From Castor canadensis (taxonomy: Eukaryota; Chordata; Mammalia; Rodentia; Castoridae): a DNA stretch of 64,000 nucleotides. The notes under the pieces were generated by a model. That model had not been told where the DNA came from. It ran no database searches and saw only the letters and a list, made by a program, of their open reading frames with translations. The position numbers and the translations under genes were made by a program. Below are positions 53,910-64,000 of the stretch, in pieces. How positions within the stretch are numbered: the first letter of the stretch is position 1; each line of letters begins with the position of its first letter. Where the stretch lies: the NCBI RefSeq assembly GCF_047511655.1, contig NC_133396.1:130457490-130521489 (forward strand), written 5' to 3'.

Positions 53910-56900
53910 TCATTTCCATATCTTTGAAGTGAATACTCAGAAGAAAGGGAAGACAGGAAGTCTGCGAAGAAAGGGTTGGACTGGGCTCCAGGCATTGTTC
54001 ACAGTCAGGAGCTGGGGATCAGAATGGAGGGCTAAGGATTGGTGGCTGTCTGCTAAGGTCCCCCAGGCCTTCTCCCAAGTCCCAGTGACCTCACACTTAC
54101 ACCTTCACCATCCAGGACTCTCGGCTTACCAAAACCCTGACCTCTGAGAAGAGCCTGGTCTCACCCTCCAGACTCCAGGCATCTCCGTTCAGTTGCCTGC
54201 CTGGCCTATTTCATGCTCTCTTGCCTTTGCAAAAGTGGATCATTTAGTGTTGTTGGATGTACCTGACTGTCCTGTACTAAAAGGACAGGCACTTTCAACC
54301 CTGCACCTGCACAGGACATGAGTTGCTTTGCACCTTGGCCCTTCCAGAAGGAACTCCTTGCAATTCCAAGCTGGGCCACCAGGTGGTTCCTTTCCTCTGT
54401 GTCTCTGGAACGCTCCAGGTCCTTCTGGTCCTTGTTCTTTCCTATCAATTACTTCCCCTCACACTTCTGCACTGGTTGTGTTCCCCAGACTATTCTTTCT
54501 CCAAGGTGGGGCAGCCAGTGGGCTGTCTTCTGGGTCAGGTCTTTTCTCCACTTCCCTGACATCTGGATCCTAAGCTTGGGGTGCAAGACTGCTGGGGTGG
54601 TATAAGGGACAGCTCCCCCATCTCCCCACACACTGAGGAGAGCAGAGACCAAAGTCTGGGCCAGGGTGGAGCTAAGCCTACGGGGAAGTGACTGGTCCAG
54701 GACCCTCAGCTCTTTGGCTTTGATCGCACAGTGTTGGTTCCAAAACAGGTTGAGCTGTCTGAGCAGTTCCTCTTTCACTCCCCCACCTCCACTGATGCCT
54801 GTTCTGCCCTCTGATCCCTGTGTATTACCTGCCATAAACAGACGCTGGTGCAAAGTGCATTGGTGCATTACTGTCACCCTGTGGGGCCCACTCTGCCTGC
54901 CAGCCCCCTCCAAGGACTGTGGCAGTGGGGACCAGCAAGTTGGGATGCACTAGGGAAGGCAGCAATCTGCACGGGGCTCTTGTTGCAAACAGGTCAGTGG
55001 GCAGAGGCAGACGTGTGCAAAGAGCACACCTTCTACCATGCACACGCCCTCAGGCACAGACAGACCTAGTCACATACAGGCAGCTGGGGAGCCTGATGGG
55101 GCTGGTTGGTGCTACAGCACACAGGGTGAGGCTTCATGCCCAGACAGCCACAAAAACCCATCCTTCTCTGCTTCACAGGGCTCCTTCTGGTTGGCCCCAT
55201 GCCACAGCAGGTCTCTGTGCTTTGTCTCTTCCCAACCCTTTGATAGTTCTAGAGCCAAATCCCAAGTTCTAGAGCCAAATCTCAGTCTGCCAATTGACTA
55301 GTAAACTGGGGCCCTGGCACACTGGGTCTCCACCCTTTTCTACAGAGGTGAGAGAACAATCCCGAGCCTGACTCAAAGCAAACACAGGGGTGCAGAGGGC
55401 TCCTGGAAGGAGAGGGTGGGGCCCCTAACACGCCCAAGCCTATGGCCTTCTGGGAGAGGGCAGAGGGCCCATCCAGAGAACTCCTGGAGGTCACTGGGCT
55501 GCTGCTTCTGCTTCCTGTTTCCCGAACCATCTCCTTGAGGATGAATGGAGAACAAATGTTAGGCACCAGCACTTAATGAGCCTGTGAGGGAAGACTGAGA
55601 GCCTGTGTGGGTGGGAGTGCTATACCATAGGGCTCCTTAGGGTAGCAGGAACTCTGTGGAGGACTCTATATTGTAGCCATGAGCAGGGCCTGGCCGGAGA
55701 CATGGTCTCTGGAATACCCTGATTCCTCTCTCATGGAGGCCCATGCAATCCAGCCTGGCTCCAGGTGAGCAGGGCTGGGAGTTGGGGCTGCCCACTGACT
55801 GGGAGCGCCCGTGCACAGCACGTGACTATGTGCCAGGCACGGCAATCACTTAACCTTCACACAGAGCCATGGCAAAACACTGTGACCACCTTCAGTCTGG
55901 CTATACAGGGGGCCCTGAGTACAGAGAAGCTAATGACTTCCCACGATCATACAGCAAGTGGTGCGTTATGACTTTGCCCAGGAAATCTGTCAGCATCCAT
56001 ATTGTATTCACTAATTCTATGATGCTATTTCAATAATAACAGTAATAAGCATAGCATGCCAGATGCTTTAGCAGAACTTCATCATTGCCTCTTCTCAAAC
56101 CACAGAAGTACATACCACTATCTCACATTTCTGGGGGAGGGATAGAGCCCTGGAGGGCTTGGGACAATCACTAGAAGGTGCAGGGTTTGACAGCTGCAGG
56201 CTCATGTGCCTCTGGGGATGTCCTTTTCTGGGAACAGTCTCACTTCAACAGAGCCCAACCAGCTTCTGTCCAGGAGGGATCTGCCTGGACTCAGGGTTCC
56301 TGCATATGCACTGGGAGAGTTTCCATATCCCCCTGCATAGAGGAAAGGTAAGATGCAAATGACACCCAAATGGGCAAGGTGACACATTTCCCCAACAGTA
56401 GGGCATGGGTTTTTGGATGGAGGCATGGGGGGCTTTTTGGGAATGTCTGTGAAGAATCAACACACATCAGCCCAGTGGGCATCCCTTTCTCTGCAGCTGG
56501 GGATGGGCTTGGTGCTCTTTCCTCCTGGGTAGGAACAACCAGGCAGGATGCCTCTGCTATCACCCTGCCTGTCCTGGAGCCCTCAGATGTCCACCCCCCC
56601 TTTCCCCATGAGGTGCCCCAGGGGCCAGGGGCCCAAGCCCAGCAGTATGTCTGGAGCACACTTGGCAGCAGGGGCGCTCAGGGCAGGGCCTGCATTCAGG
56701 GCGCTGGGGCTAAGGTGTCCTGCTGAGGGAGGGGCAGGTTAAACATTAGCCACAATGGCCCCCCGCGAAGTGAGTCACACTCCCCACAGGGCCCTGGGCT
56801 GGGCAGCCAGGGGGGCAGTTTCGTTCCAGGTGGGTGACCAAGCTGCCAAACCCTGGGACCGGCCTCTGGGACCAGTGTAGATGGCAGCTTCCTCTCCCAA

Positions 56901-57740
56901 TCCCAACAGGACTCTCTCTTTCCTCAAAAACACTCGATCACTTGCCAGACTGTGGGGCCTGCACTTTGGGGAGAGACAAAGGGCTCTCTACTCCAAGGAC
57001 ATACTTCTCAGCTGGCCTGTGATCCCCCAAGGCCAAGGCTGAGTTTGGTGGGCTGTAATAGCCCTGTAGCTTGGCACAGGGTGCTGCAGTCACCACGTGG
57101 AAGCCTGAAGAGGGAAAGTGACTTGCTCAAGGTCACAGACCTATAAGTGGGGCTAGGATGGAGGTTCCCAGACCCAGTCTACTAAGAAAACTGGGTGCAG
57201 ACAAGCTATGATCTCCCAGCCAGATGTTAAGGCTGGGGAACCCAAGCAGCCTGACAATCTCTGGTCCTGACTTAGTACCCCCTGGTTCCAGGGACATCAA
57301 GTGGCCTGGTCACTGGCTGGTATGGGCTGGGGGAACCTAGCCCTTTGCTCTGGGTACAGGAGAAGTGTGCATCCCCAGGGTGCACAGGCAGGTATTCCAA
57401 CCTGGGGCACCTGGGAGAGTAATGTGTGAATGCCCATGCCCGCTGAGTGAAGGGATGTGCTGGCATGTGTGGTACACTGCAGGGGACTGGCTTGTTGGCC
57501 TGTCAGTGGGGCGGACACCTGTGTGGTCTTGTGCTGATGCTTCCCTGAGGCCTTCCTCTCAACTGGCTCTTTGAGGCCTTGGTTTCAATGATGCTGTGAG
57601 GATTCCATAAGCCTCACATGTCCACAGTGTTCCCGGTGAAAAGAGCTCACCTTTGTTCTGAGGGCACATATACCTCCATTTTATTATTTTAGAATTAAAA
57701 TAGCTTTTACTTATAGAGTGGGAGGATAGTAGGTGCTAGT
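53910..57740. other. Intergenic, unique with three MIRs
   Basis: MIR-like pieces in + orientation lie at about 55,830-55,975 ('atgtgccaggcacggcaatc'), 56,040-56,180 and 57,090-57,180 ('gacttgctcaaggtcacaga'). No exon, RNA gene or promoter is recognised. A short tandem duplication 'gttctagagccaaat' occurs at 55,246-55,280. Open frames of up to 154 codons lack domains. Confidence 0.45.
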
Positions 57741-57749
57741 TATTTCCTT

Positions 57750-57960
57750 CCTTTTTTTTCTTTCAGTACTGGGGATCAAACCCAGGCAGGGCCTAGGCAA
57801 ATGTTTTACCACCTGAGCTACGTCCCCAGCCCATTTGTTTGTCTCTTGTTTTGAGATAGGGTGTCACTAACGTTGCCTGGCTGGCCATGGAATTCTCAAT
57901 CCTCCTGCCTCTGCCTCCTGAGGAGCTGGGATTATGGGTGTGGGCTACTACACCAGGCTA
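57750..57960 (-). mobile_element. ID-like and B1-like SINE units, reverse
   Basis: 'tactggggatcaaacccagg' (ID unit to about 57,832), then 'ggagctgggattatgggtgt' (B1 unit). Same orientation and order as the reversed composite SINE, so probably one dimer. Confidence 0.7.
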
Positions 57961-58541
57961 GTAATTATTGGTTTCTAATGGTCTTAATGCACAAGATGGT
58001 GGCAACACCATTTCGATATTCACACTAAAATAGTAGTAGTTTGTAAAAACCAAAAACCAGGGGGCTGTTGCCCTGGATTCTTTAGGATATAGGTTTGACC
58101 ACCTCATTCATTTTCTTTTCTCTTGTTTTTCCAATGGTGCCACAAGTACATAGCCGTTCAGTGAATATACAGAATGTAAACAGAACTGAAATGTCAAGGG
58201 GTGACAGCCACATCAGCTGGACAGGACTGGGGATCCCCCAAATTTCCACTTGGGCCTCTCTGGAAAGCAAGCTGCCATCCTTATGCCTGGGGGATTCCAG
58301 AGCCTAAGTCTGTTGTGGGGCCCCTCAGAACCTCAAAGGACAGGAGGAGAGGGTGACTCTGGCTGGGAAATGGTGGAAAAACCCTGCCCTTGACCAGGGA
58401 ATTCCCAGTTGTGATGAGCCCTGCCTTGATCGACTCTCCCTGGAGGATGTGACCAGCAGATGCTGACATTTTAAATGTATATATAGTCATTTAAAGAATT
58501 ATAAAGTAAACACTCATATACCAACCATTCATTTAATTTCT

Positions 58542-58620
58542 GTCTTTTTGCAGTGCTGGGGATTGAACCCAGGTCCTTGTGCATGCTAGGCAAGCTTTCT
58601 GTCACTGAGTTACCAGCCAT
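58542..58620 (-). mobile_element. ID-like SINE
   Basis: 'cagtgctggggattgaaccc', 'gtgcatgctaggcaagcttt'. Reverse orientation. Confidence 0.8.
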
Positions 58621-59089
58621 TAACCATTCAATTTAAGAACTAGGATATTGCAAAAATACTTTTGAAACCCTCTGGGGCCCTCCCCAGTCATAATACCATC
58701 CTCTCCACAAACATGAAGATAACCCTCAATTTTGTGTTTAGCAGAGTCCCCCTTTCCCAAGGTTTTGCTTTCGGTGGTTTTAGTTATCTTTGGTCAACTC
58801 TGGTCCAAAAAATGTTAAGTCCCAGAAATAAACAATTCAAAATTTTAAGTTGCATGCTATTCTGAGTAGTGAGATGACGTCTTACACTAATTCTGTCCAA
58901 GACATGAATCATACCTTTGTCCAGCACATCTGAATGACATATGCTTTCTGTTAGTGACCCGGCCACCTGCTGCCAACTGTGTGTATCACAGTGCTTCTCG
59001 TCAAGTAACCCTTATTTTTCTTAATAACGCCCCCAAATCACAAATGTATCTGGCAATTTCATCAAAGCATATGGCTATAACTGTTCTGT

Positions 59090-59174
59090 TTTATTGTTAT
59101 CATTAGTGCTGAAGGTTGAACCCAGAGTCTCTTGAGTGCTAAGCACATGCTGTACCACTGAGCTGCAGCCCTAA
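59090..59174 (-). mobile_element. ID-like SINE inside Tigger
   Basis: 'gctgaaggttgaacccagag', 'gtaccactgagctgcagccc'. Tigger wording continues on both sides. Confidence 0.75.
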
Positions 59175-59242
59175 CTCCTTTATTATCAGCTGTGGTTGGT
59201 AATCTTTTACTGTACCTAACATAAACTTTATCATAAGTATGT

Positions 59243-59249
<7 letters not shown>

Positions 59250-59273
<24 letters not shown>
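59250..59273. repeat. (CA)n microsatellite
   Basis: About 12 perfect CA units, inside the Tigger relic. Confidence 0.95.
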
Positions 59274-59276
<3 letters not shown>

Positions 59277-59479
59277 GTTTGGTACTTTCTGTAGTTTCAG
59301 GCATCCACTGCATGTACACGTTTAAATCCCTAGTCTGTACATTGCTTAGTTTTACATCTTTCGGTAAACCTTACATAAATGCCTACATTTTGCTTTTCCC
59401 CTTTAGCATTAAGGTTGTAAATTCATCCCTCTTGGTAACTGCATCTTATTCATTTTCACCGCCAAGAAATGACAAAATG

Positions 59480-59931
59480 AGCCAGGCACTGGTGGCTCAT
59501 GTCTATAATCCTAGTTACTTGGGAGGCTGAGATCAGGAGGATAGCAATTTGAAGTCAGCATACACAAAAAACTCGTGAGACTCTATCTCAACCAATAGCT
59601 GCACATGGGGGCACTTGCCTGTCATGCCAAGCTATGAGGGGTGCTGAGGTAGATTGAGATTGGAAGGATCCCAGTTCTAGCCCGAGCAAAAGTTTGTGAG
59701 ATTCCGCCTCAACAGAAAAACAGCTTGGCATGGTGGCACATCCCTGTCATCCAAGTGACTGCAGGAAGCCTAAAATAGAAGGATTGTGGTCCAGGCTGGC
59801 CTGGGCAAAAAGTGAGAAATAAAAGTGATTATTTCCAAAATAATCAGAGTGCAAAGGGCTGGAGACATGGCTTAAGTGGTATCATGCCTGCCTTAGCAAG
59901 CGCAAAGCCCTGAGTTCAACGAACCCTCATA

Positions 59932-59979
<48 letters not shown>
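59480..59979 (+). mobile_element. Four-unit SINE (three B1-like units plus ID)
   Basis: Unit 1 is B1-like, starting 'gccaggcactggtggctcat' (59,481). Unit 2 starts 'gctgcacatgggggcacttg' (about 59,599). Unit 3 starts 'agcttggcatggtggcacat' (about 59,722). Unit 4 is ID-like, 'gggctggagacatggcttaa' (about 59,856). All are in + orientation, with A-rich joins, and end in an (AG)n run (59,937-59,978). A single (AG)n tail and equal spacing favour one composite element over four insertions. Confidence 0.7.
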
Positions 59980-59981
<2 letters not shown>

Positions 59982-59984
59982 TAA

Positions 59985-60185
59985 TTCATCATCATGTATT
60001 CATTCCTTTTCCTGTTGATAGATGTTCGGGTGATTTTGAGTTTCTGCTGCTACCAACAGCACTGCTTTGAATAACTCATGAGCCTCTCTTCTGATGCCCG
60101 TGTCCAAGGGTTTCTCTACCCAGAGTGCAACTGCTGATGGAGAAGGACACTGTCACCTTTGCTAGGTTGTACCCTTGAGGATCTA
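59985..60185 (-). repeat. Old L1 LINE relic
   Basis: 'cctgttgatagatgttcggg' and 'gaataactcatgagcctctc'-like wording resembles an old L1M ORF2 region in reverse. Heavily decayed. Confidence 0.4.
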
Positions 60186-60189
60186 CCTG

Positions 60190-60655
60190 CAACTCTGAGA
60201 GTGGCTTAAGCTCTACCTTTTGGTTTTGCCAGACCCTGGTGGCTTAGAACGCAACTTCTTCCTGACCCAATTTCCCAATGGCACCTTTGGTGGGGGTTCT
60301 CAAACTGCTCAAGTTTTCCTGACCTTCCCAAATCAAGGTAGTACAATTCTCCAAGCCTTTATTGAGTCCAACCATATGAGGCATAGTTTCACAGAAACAC
60401 TGAGATGAGCAGGACATTCTTTTTCTTCTCAAGACCCTCACAAGATGTTCAGGGAGCCAGGACAAGGGCATAGCTACTGACTCCTCACCCCTGAGGAACC
60501 CCTCTCTCCTTCTGACTCAACATTCACCATTGGGTGCTATGGGAAACACAATGCATGGGTGTCTCCTGATGTAGCACGCCAACATCCAACCAGCTACTGG
60601 ACAGCTGCACCGACTGTCTTCAGGGACCTTAAGTTCCAAAGGGAAGATGTCCATG
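60190..60655. other. Intergenic, nothing recognised
   Basis: Unique sequence. A + frame from 60,559 has no recognisable domain and runs into the MER20-like piece. Confidence 0.4.
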
Positions 60656-60657
60656 GG

Positions 60658-60756
60658 TGCTGGGTGATGTTGACCACCTTACAATGTACAGATACCCCCA
60701 CAACCAAGAATTGCCAGGCCAAGATATCAGGAATACTGAGGTTGAGAAACCCTCAG
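60658..60756 (+). mobile_element. MER20-type hAT element, 3' part
   Basis: 'accttacaatgtacagatac', 'caaccaagaattgccaggcc' and 'actgaggttgagaaaccctc' match the right half of MER20. Ancient, partial. Confidence 0.65.
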
Positions 60757-61064
60757 AGGTCTTCTTCTGAATCCCTGTCTCATTGGTGGCACCTGTGTTC
60801 ACCTAGTCCCTCAAACCAGGGAGAGGGGTGTCACCAAAGTCAATCATCTCTGTTCTTACAGTTTAGTCTTCCAAAGTCCTCGCCAACACCTCCAATATCT
60901 CACCAACATCTCTCCCCCTCCCCCCCATCTCCTTCATTTTTTTTGTGGACTGTAAAAAACAGATGGGGTCCTAAGTGTGTGTGTCAGTGTGTGACTGGAA
61001 ATGTCTTGAGATCAGAAACTGAAACCTTATCATTGGTGTCACTGAATATGAAAGCCACATGTTG

Positions 61065-61590
61065 ACGGTAGCAGGGAGAATTATGTTCCCTAAAAATATG
61101 GTAACTGTGAGTGTGACTATTGGAAAATATGGTCTTTGCAAGTGTGGTCAAGTTAAAATGAAGTCATACTGGATTAGGGTGGGCCCTAATCTAAAGTTCT
61201 TATTGTAAGAAGGAAGAAACTTGGACACGGACACAGAGATATACAGAGAATGTGTATCTCTGTATACATGTGACAATGAAGGCAAATTGGAGAAAGGTAG
61301 CTGCTAGCCAAGGAACTCCAAGAGTTTCCAGCAACCACCAGAGGCCAGGATGAAGCAAGGTTTCTCTCCCAGGGAATTTGGAGGAAACGGCTTTATCAAT
61401 GTCTGATCTCAGATTTCTAGCCTTCAGAACTATGAAAGAATAGATTTTTGCTGTTTTAAAGGTGTCCACTTTGGTGGTACAGGGGTTTGAACTCAGGGCC
61501 TCATGAGTGTGCTCTACCACTTGAGCTGTGCCTCCAGCTCTTAAGGCACCACTTTACGACACTTTATCTCAGCAGTTCTAGTAAACTGAT
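61065..61590 (+). mobile_element. MLT1-like (ERVL-MaLR) LTR fossil with SINE insertion
   Basis: 'attagggtgggccctaatct' (61,173-61,192), 'ctcagatttctagccttcag' and the 3' end near 61,550-61,590. A reverse ID SINE interrupts the 3' part. Near full-length solo LTR, ancient and broken. Confidence 0.75.
61463..61543 (-). mobile_element. ID-like SINE inside the LTR fossil
   Basis: 'aggggtttgaactcagggcc', 'gctctaccacttgagctgtg'. Near-matching flanks (AAGGTGTCCACTTT and AAGGCACCACTTT) are the probable target duplication. Confidence 0.75.
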
Positions 61591-61594
61591 CCAC

Positions 61595-62925
61595 AGATCC
61601 AACACCAGGCTTGCCTAGTGTATGCACAATGCCTTCCCTTAGTGAGCTTGCTGAGCACTGACACGTTTATAACTTACTTCTCCTTGCTCATAGAGTTGTC
61701 TGCATACTGACCTTTCATGTCTTTCAATTTTTATGTTCAGAGGACTGGGTTGAATTTTGGGCTGTTAGGTATTTGACTATTCTTTAGCTTCATTCAGTGT
61801 CCCTGGCAGGGCTAGGCTTCAAATGATCAGGAGTAATTTTCTTCCTAAGTTGAGATGCCACCACTGACCAACCATAGGAAGACCATTCACTAGGTCCCCG
61901 GGAGACAGAAAGCTCTCCTGGATGTCTGGCCCTGGATCAGTGCATCCAGGGACGTAAACTTGCCCATCCCTTTCTCTCTCCCAGGAAAGAGCAAACAGCT
62001 CAGGGTTCTGCTTTGGCTTTTGCTCAGAACTCCATGGAGCCTTGTCAATGTTCACACAGTCCACTTCAGTATCACCAGCAGGTAATTCATTTGATTCTCA
62101 TAACCTGGAAGGAAGCAGAATAAGGTGTCGTTATTCCCCCTTTCACAGAAGGGGAAACTGAGGCCATTTTCTCCAATCACATATCTCATAAATGGCAGAG
62201 TGAGAGCTCAAGGCCAAGTGTCGAGGCACCCAGTCCAGCAATGATTCCCTGGATCTTAAGCCTCACCTCCATGCCAAGAAGGAAGGCTCCCTGGAGGAAA
62301 GGACACCATGGGAAGGAGGCACTGCTGGAGCTGGGCTCCTCTCAGAGCAGGAGTTGCTGTTGCTGACCATACACTTCTGACTCCTAGGGAAGATAAGATT
62401 CCCCACGCAGCACCTGACCTTCTCTCTGCCACCAGAGCAGCTTCATGGAAAGCACCTGGCCCAGATGGGCACACAGTGGGGCCCGAGCTGCCTTAGGTCT
62501 CTCTAGAACACCAGCCCCAGTTATCTGTGCCCACTTTTTCCTTCTGGGGGGAGGAAAGCTGAGCTTCCTCTGCTCCTTTACACACTTCGCCCCTCCGGCC
62601 TACAACTGGGTATCAGAGGGGGTGCCTTTGGTACATTTGGGGTTTCAGAGCAGCGGGCTTAACTCTTAGAGTCTCCTTTAGGGAGGGGCTGGCTTTCTAT
62701 GGGGCTTTTTCTGTCAGCAGCGGGAGAAGGCAACTCCTGCTCATCTCAGTTGGGTCCTTGTGGGCTGGATGGCGAGGGGTCCTGACTCTGGGAGCCAGAA
62801 GGGCGTTTCCTAGGAGGGGGTTCCAGGAGCTGCGGGCTCTCTAGACCCGCGATTACAGTACCTGCACTAACTTTTCAGTTCCTCTTCCTACTTTGGGGTT
62901 TCTCCGGGCTAAGTCGATTCCTAGG
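61595..62925. other. Intergenic, one MIR, LAD1 upstream flank
   Basis: A MIR in + orientation lies at about 62,080-62,250 ('cctttcacagaaggggaaac'). The rest is unique. GC content rises from about 62,800 towards the LAD1 CpG island. Confidence 0.5.
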
Positions 62926-62929
62926 CCGG

Positions 62930-63490
62930 GAGCTCAGCCTGACCCTGATCTTCGGGTCCCCGCCCCCCGCCCCACTCCCTGGCACTCCGGACTGGAACAC
63001 TGCGAGAAGAGGCGGCCCAGCGCCAAGCTGGTCCGACTGGTTCTGAGCAGGAAGTCTCCCGCCCTCGCCCGGGGTGCATGCCGAGCAGCCCCGCGCTTGC
63101 CCCGGCGCCCGGCGGTGCACCCGCGGTCCGTGCGACCGTCCACCCTGCGCTCGCGGCCGCGCGGCCAGACCGGCCCGGGCGGGGATCAATGCGGCTTTGT
63201 CTGGGACGCCCACACCCCAGAGACCGCTCCCGGGGCGGCAGATCGGAGCACGGCGGCGCGGGGAGCGCGCGGGGCTGAGATAAGCGGCCATGTGATCGTA
63301 CCTGGGCGCGCGGGGGAGGGGCCGCAGGTGAGGCGGCGGCGGCCAGGGCTGCGGGCGCAGAGCACTACGCACGCGGCGGCCACCGGGGCTCAGCAGCATG
63401 TCTGTCAGCAGAAAGGACTGGTCTGCGCTGTCCAGGTGAGCGCAGCTGCCCGCCCGCGGGGAGCCGGGGCCGGGCCGGCGCTGGGGTGAG
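62930..63490 (+). promoter_or_regulatory. LAD1: LAD1 CpG island and promoter
   Basis: Dense CpG from about 62,930 to 63,480 surrounds the LAD1 start codon. A GATA-type AGATAAG (63,277-63,283) and an E-box-like CATGTG (63,289-63,294) lie about 110 bp upstream of the ATG. No TATA box. Overlapping long frames on both strands here are compositional. Confidence 0.75.
63398..63435 (+). CDS. LAD1: LAD1, ladinin-1, first coding exon (partial gene)
   Basis: The ATG at 63,398 encodes MSVSRKDWSALS plus two bases of the next codon (AG|). The donor GTGAGC starts at 63,436. This matches the N-terminus of ladinin-1 as I remember it from human (MAVSRKDWSALSS), with Ser for Ala at position 2. LAD1 is a filament-associated protein first described at epithelial basement membranes and later linked to actin dynamics in epithelial cells. 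The first exon is short in known orthologues. The rest of the gene lies to the right of the window. Position next to TNNI1, same strand, fits conserved synteny. Confidence 0.9.
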
Positions 63491-64000
63491 CGGTGCACCT
63501 TCTCCCCACAGGGATCCTGGCACAAGGCTGGACCCTGGCCTTAATGCTGCTCACAATTGGGGTCAGACTTGGGACTCCTCAGGTGACACAGAATGAGTTT
63601 TTTTCCCTCCTTCGTAGCAGCTTCCTGCCCTCACCTTGGGGCCTGAGGTCCCAAGCAGGGTGCTTGGGGAAGATTGGTTCCCAACTTTGACAGCACCCCC
63701 CAACCCCAGGTGGGACCCCTTGTGGGGAAAAAGGTACGTTTTGGGGGCGCTAAGAAGGTTCAGGAGTTACCCCCAAGCCTCTTTCCTGAGAGAAGCTATC
63801 CCTGCCCTGTATCTCTGGTAGTCAGTGGGCTCCTGCGAGGTGTCCCTCAAGCCTCCTGGGAGTGGGAATAGGGGCTCTTATGCCCCCTGCAGAACCGGGA
63901 TCTGTGAATAGGATCAGAGGAAAACAGATTCTTTTTCCCCTCCATGGAGGATCAAATTCTGAGTCTGGCACTTTAGGGTGGCACCATAGTTGCTGCACTG
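63436..64000 (+). other. LAD1: LAD1 intron 1 (start)
   Basis: Intronic sequence to the window edge. No second exon is seen within the 565 bp available. The chance frames have no LAD1-like residues. Confidence 0.7.

Larger units (their letters stand above)
58735..59318 (+). mobile_element. Tigger (TcMar) DNA transposon relic with SINE insertion
   Basis: The left end 'gagtccccctttcccaaggt' is followed by 'cccagaaataaacaattcaa', 'gacatgaatcatacctttgt' and 'caagtaacccttatttttct'. The remnant of the transposase start region is near 59,025-59,050. The right end 'gtagtttcaggcatccactg' is at 59,292-59,311. The middle of the transposase is missing. A reverse ID SINE lies at about 59,090-59,174 and a (CA)n run at 59,250-59,273. 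Ancient and inactive. Confidence 0.8.

Noticed and set aside
60559-61065. 168-codon plus-strand frame
   Set aside because: It crosses a MER20-type repeat and ends at the LTR fossil. No domain.
62875-63525. Frames of 216 (minus) and 198 (plus) codons at the LAD1 start
   Set aside because: CpG-island composition keeps several frames open. The real LAD1 exon uses only 63,398-63,435, and these frames lack any domain.

Overview
This is a mammalian nuclear genomic window. It holds spliced genes with GT-AG introns, two CpG islands, and dense SINE, LINE, DNA-transposon and LTR debris. Three genes are supported, all on the + strand, in the order PHLDA3 - TNNI1 - LAD1. From memory this is the order on human 1q32.1, where CSRP1 would be the next gene beyond PHLDA3. 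No CSRP1 exon was recognised in the first 5.6 kb.

The organism is most likely a rodent of the beaver/kangaroo-rat group (Castorimorpha), with beaver the best guess. The window carries monomeric B1-like 7SL SINEs, short ID-like tRNA SINEs and fused B1+ID elements with a shared linker. It also has young L1 tails ending in a C-rich/T-rich 3' end. Troponin I residues Ser8 and Leu102 and the 125-residue PHLDA3 match the rodent forms as I remember them. The species call is inference.

Layout. 1-5.6 kb: intergenic, with an inverted pair of MER5-type elements, MIRs and SINEs. 5.6-9.3 kb: PHLDA3, with a CpG-island promoter, a single coding exon (6478-6855), an intron holding a Tigger relic, and a probable 3'-UTR exon. 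9.4-42 kb: a 33-kb gene desert filled with L1, L2, MIR, MLT1-type LTR fossils, Tigger and hAT relics, SINEs and microsatellites. 42.1-53.8 kb: TNNI1 (slow skeletal troponin I), with its slow-fibre upstream enhancer, an MEF2/TATA-like promoter and a noncoding first exon. The coding exons include a 4-nt microexon and sum to exactly 188 codons. A 3'-UTR exon ends at an ATTAAA signal. 53.9-62.9 kb: intergenic repeats, including a four-unit SINE and a Tigger relic. 62.9-64 kb: CpG island and first coding exon of LAD1 (ladinin-1), whose remainder lies beyond the window.

The genes are neighbours, not a pathway. PHLDA3 is a p53-induced PH-domain repressor of AKT. TNNI1 is the calcium-switch inhibitor of slow muscle thin filaments. 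LAD1 is an epithelial anchoring-filament/actin-associated protein. No unknown multi-gene system was found. The observations most worth following are the obligatory 4-nt TNNI1 exon, the conserved enhancer grammar, a SINE that landed on the TNNI1 polyadenylation site, a possibly constrained open frame in the L1 3' region, and the four-unit SINE.
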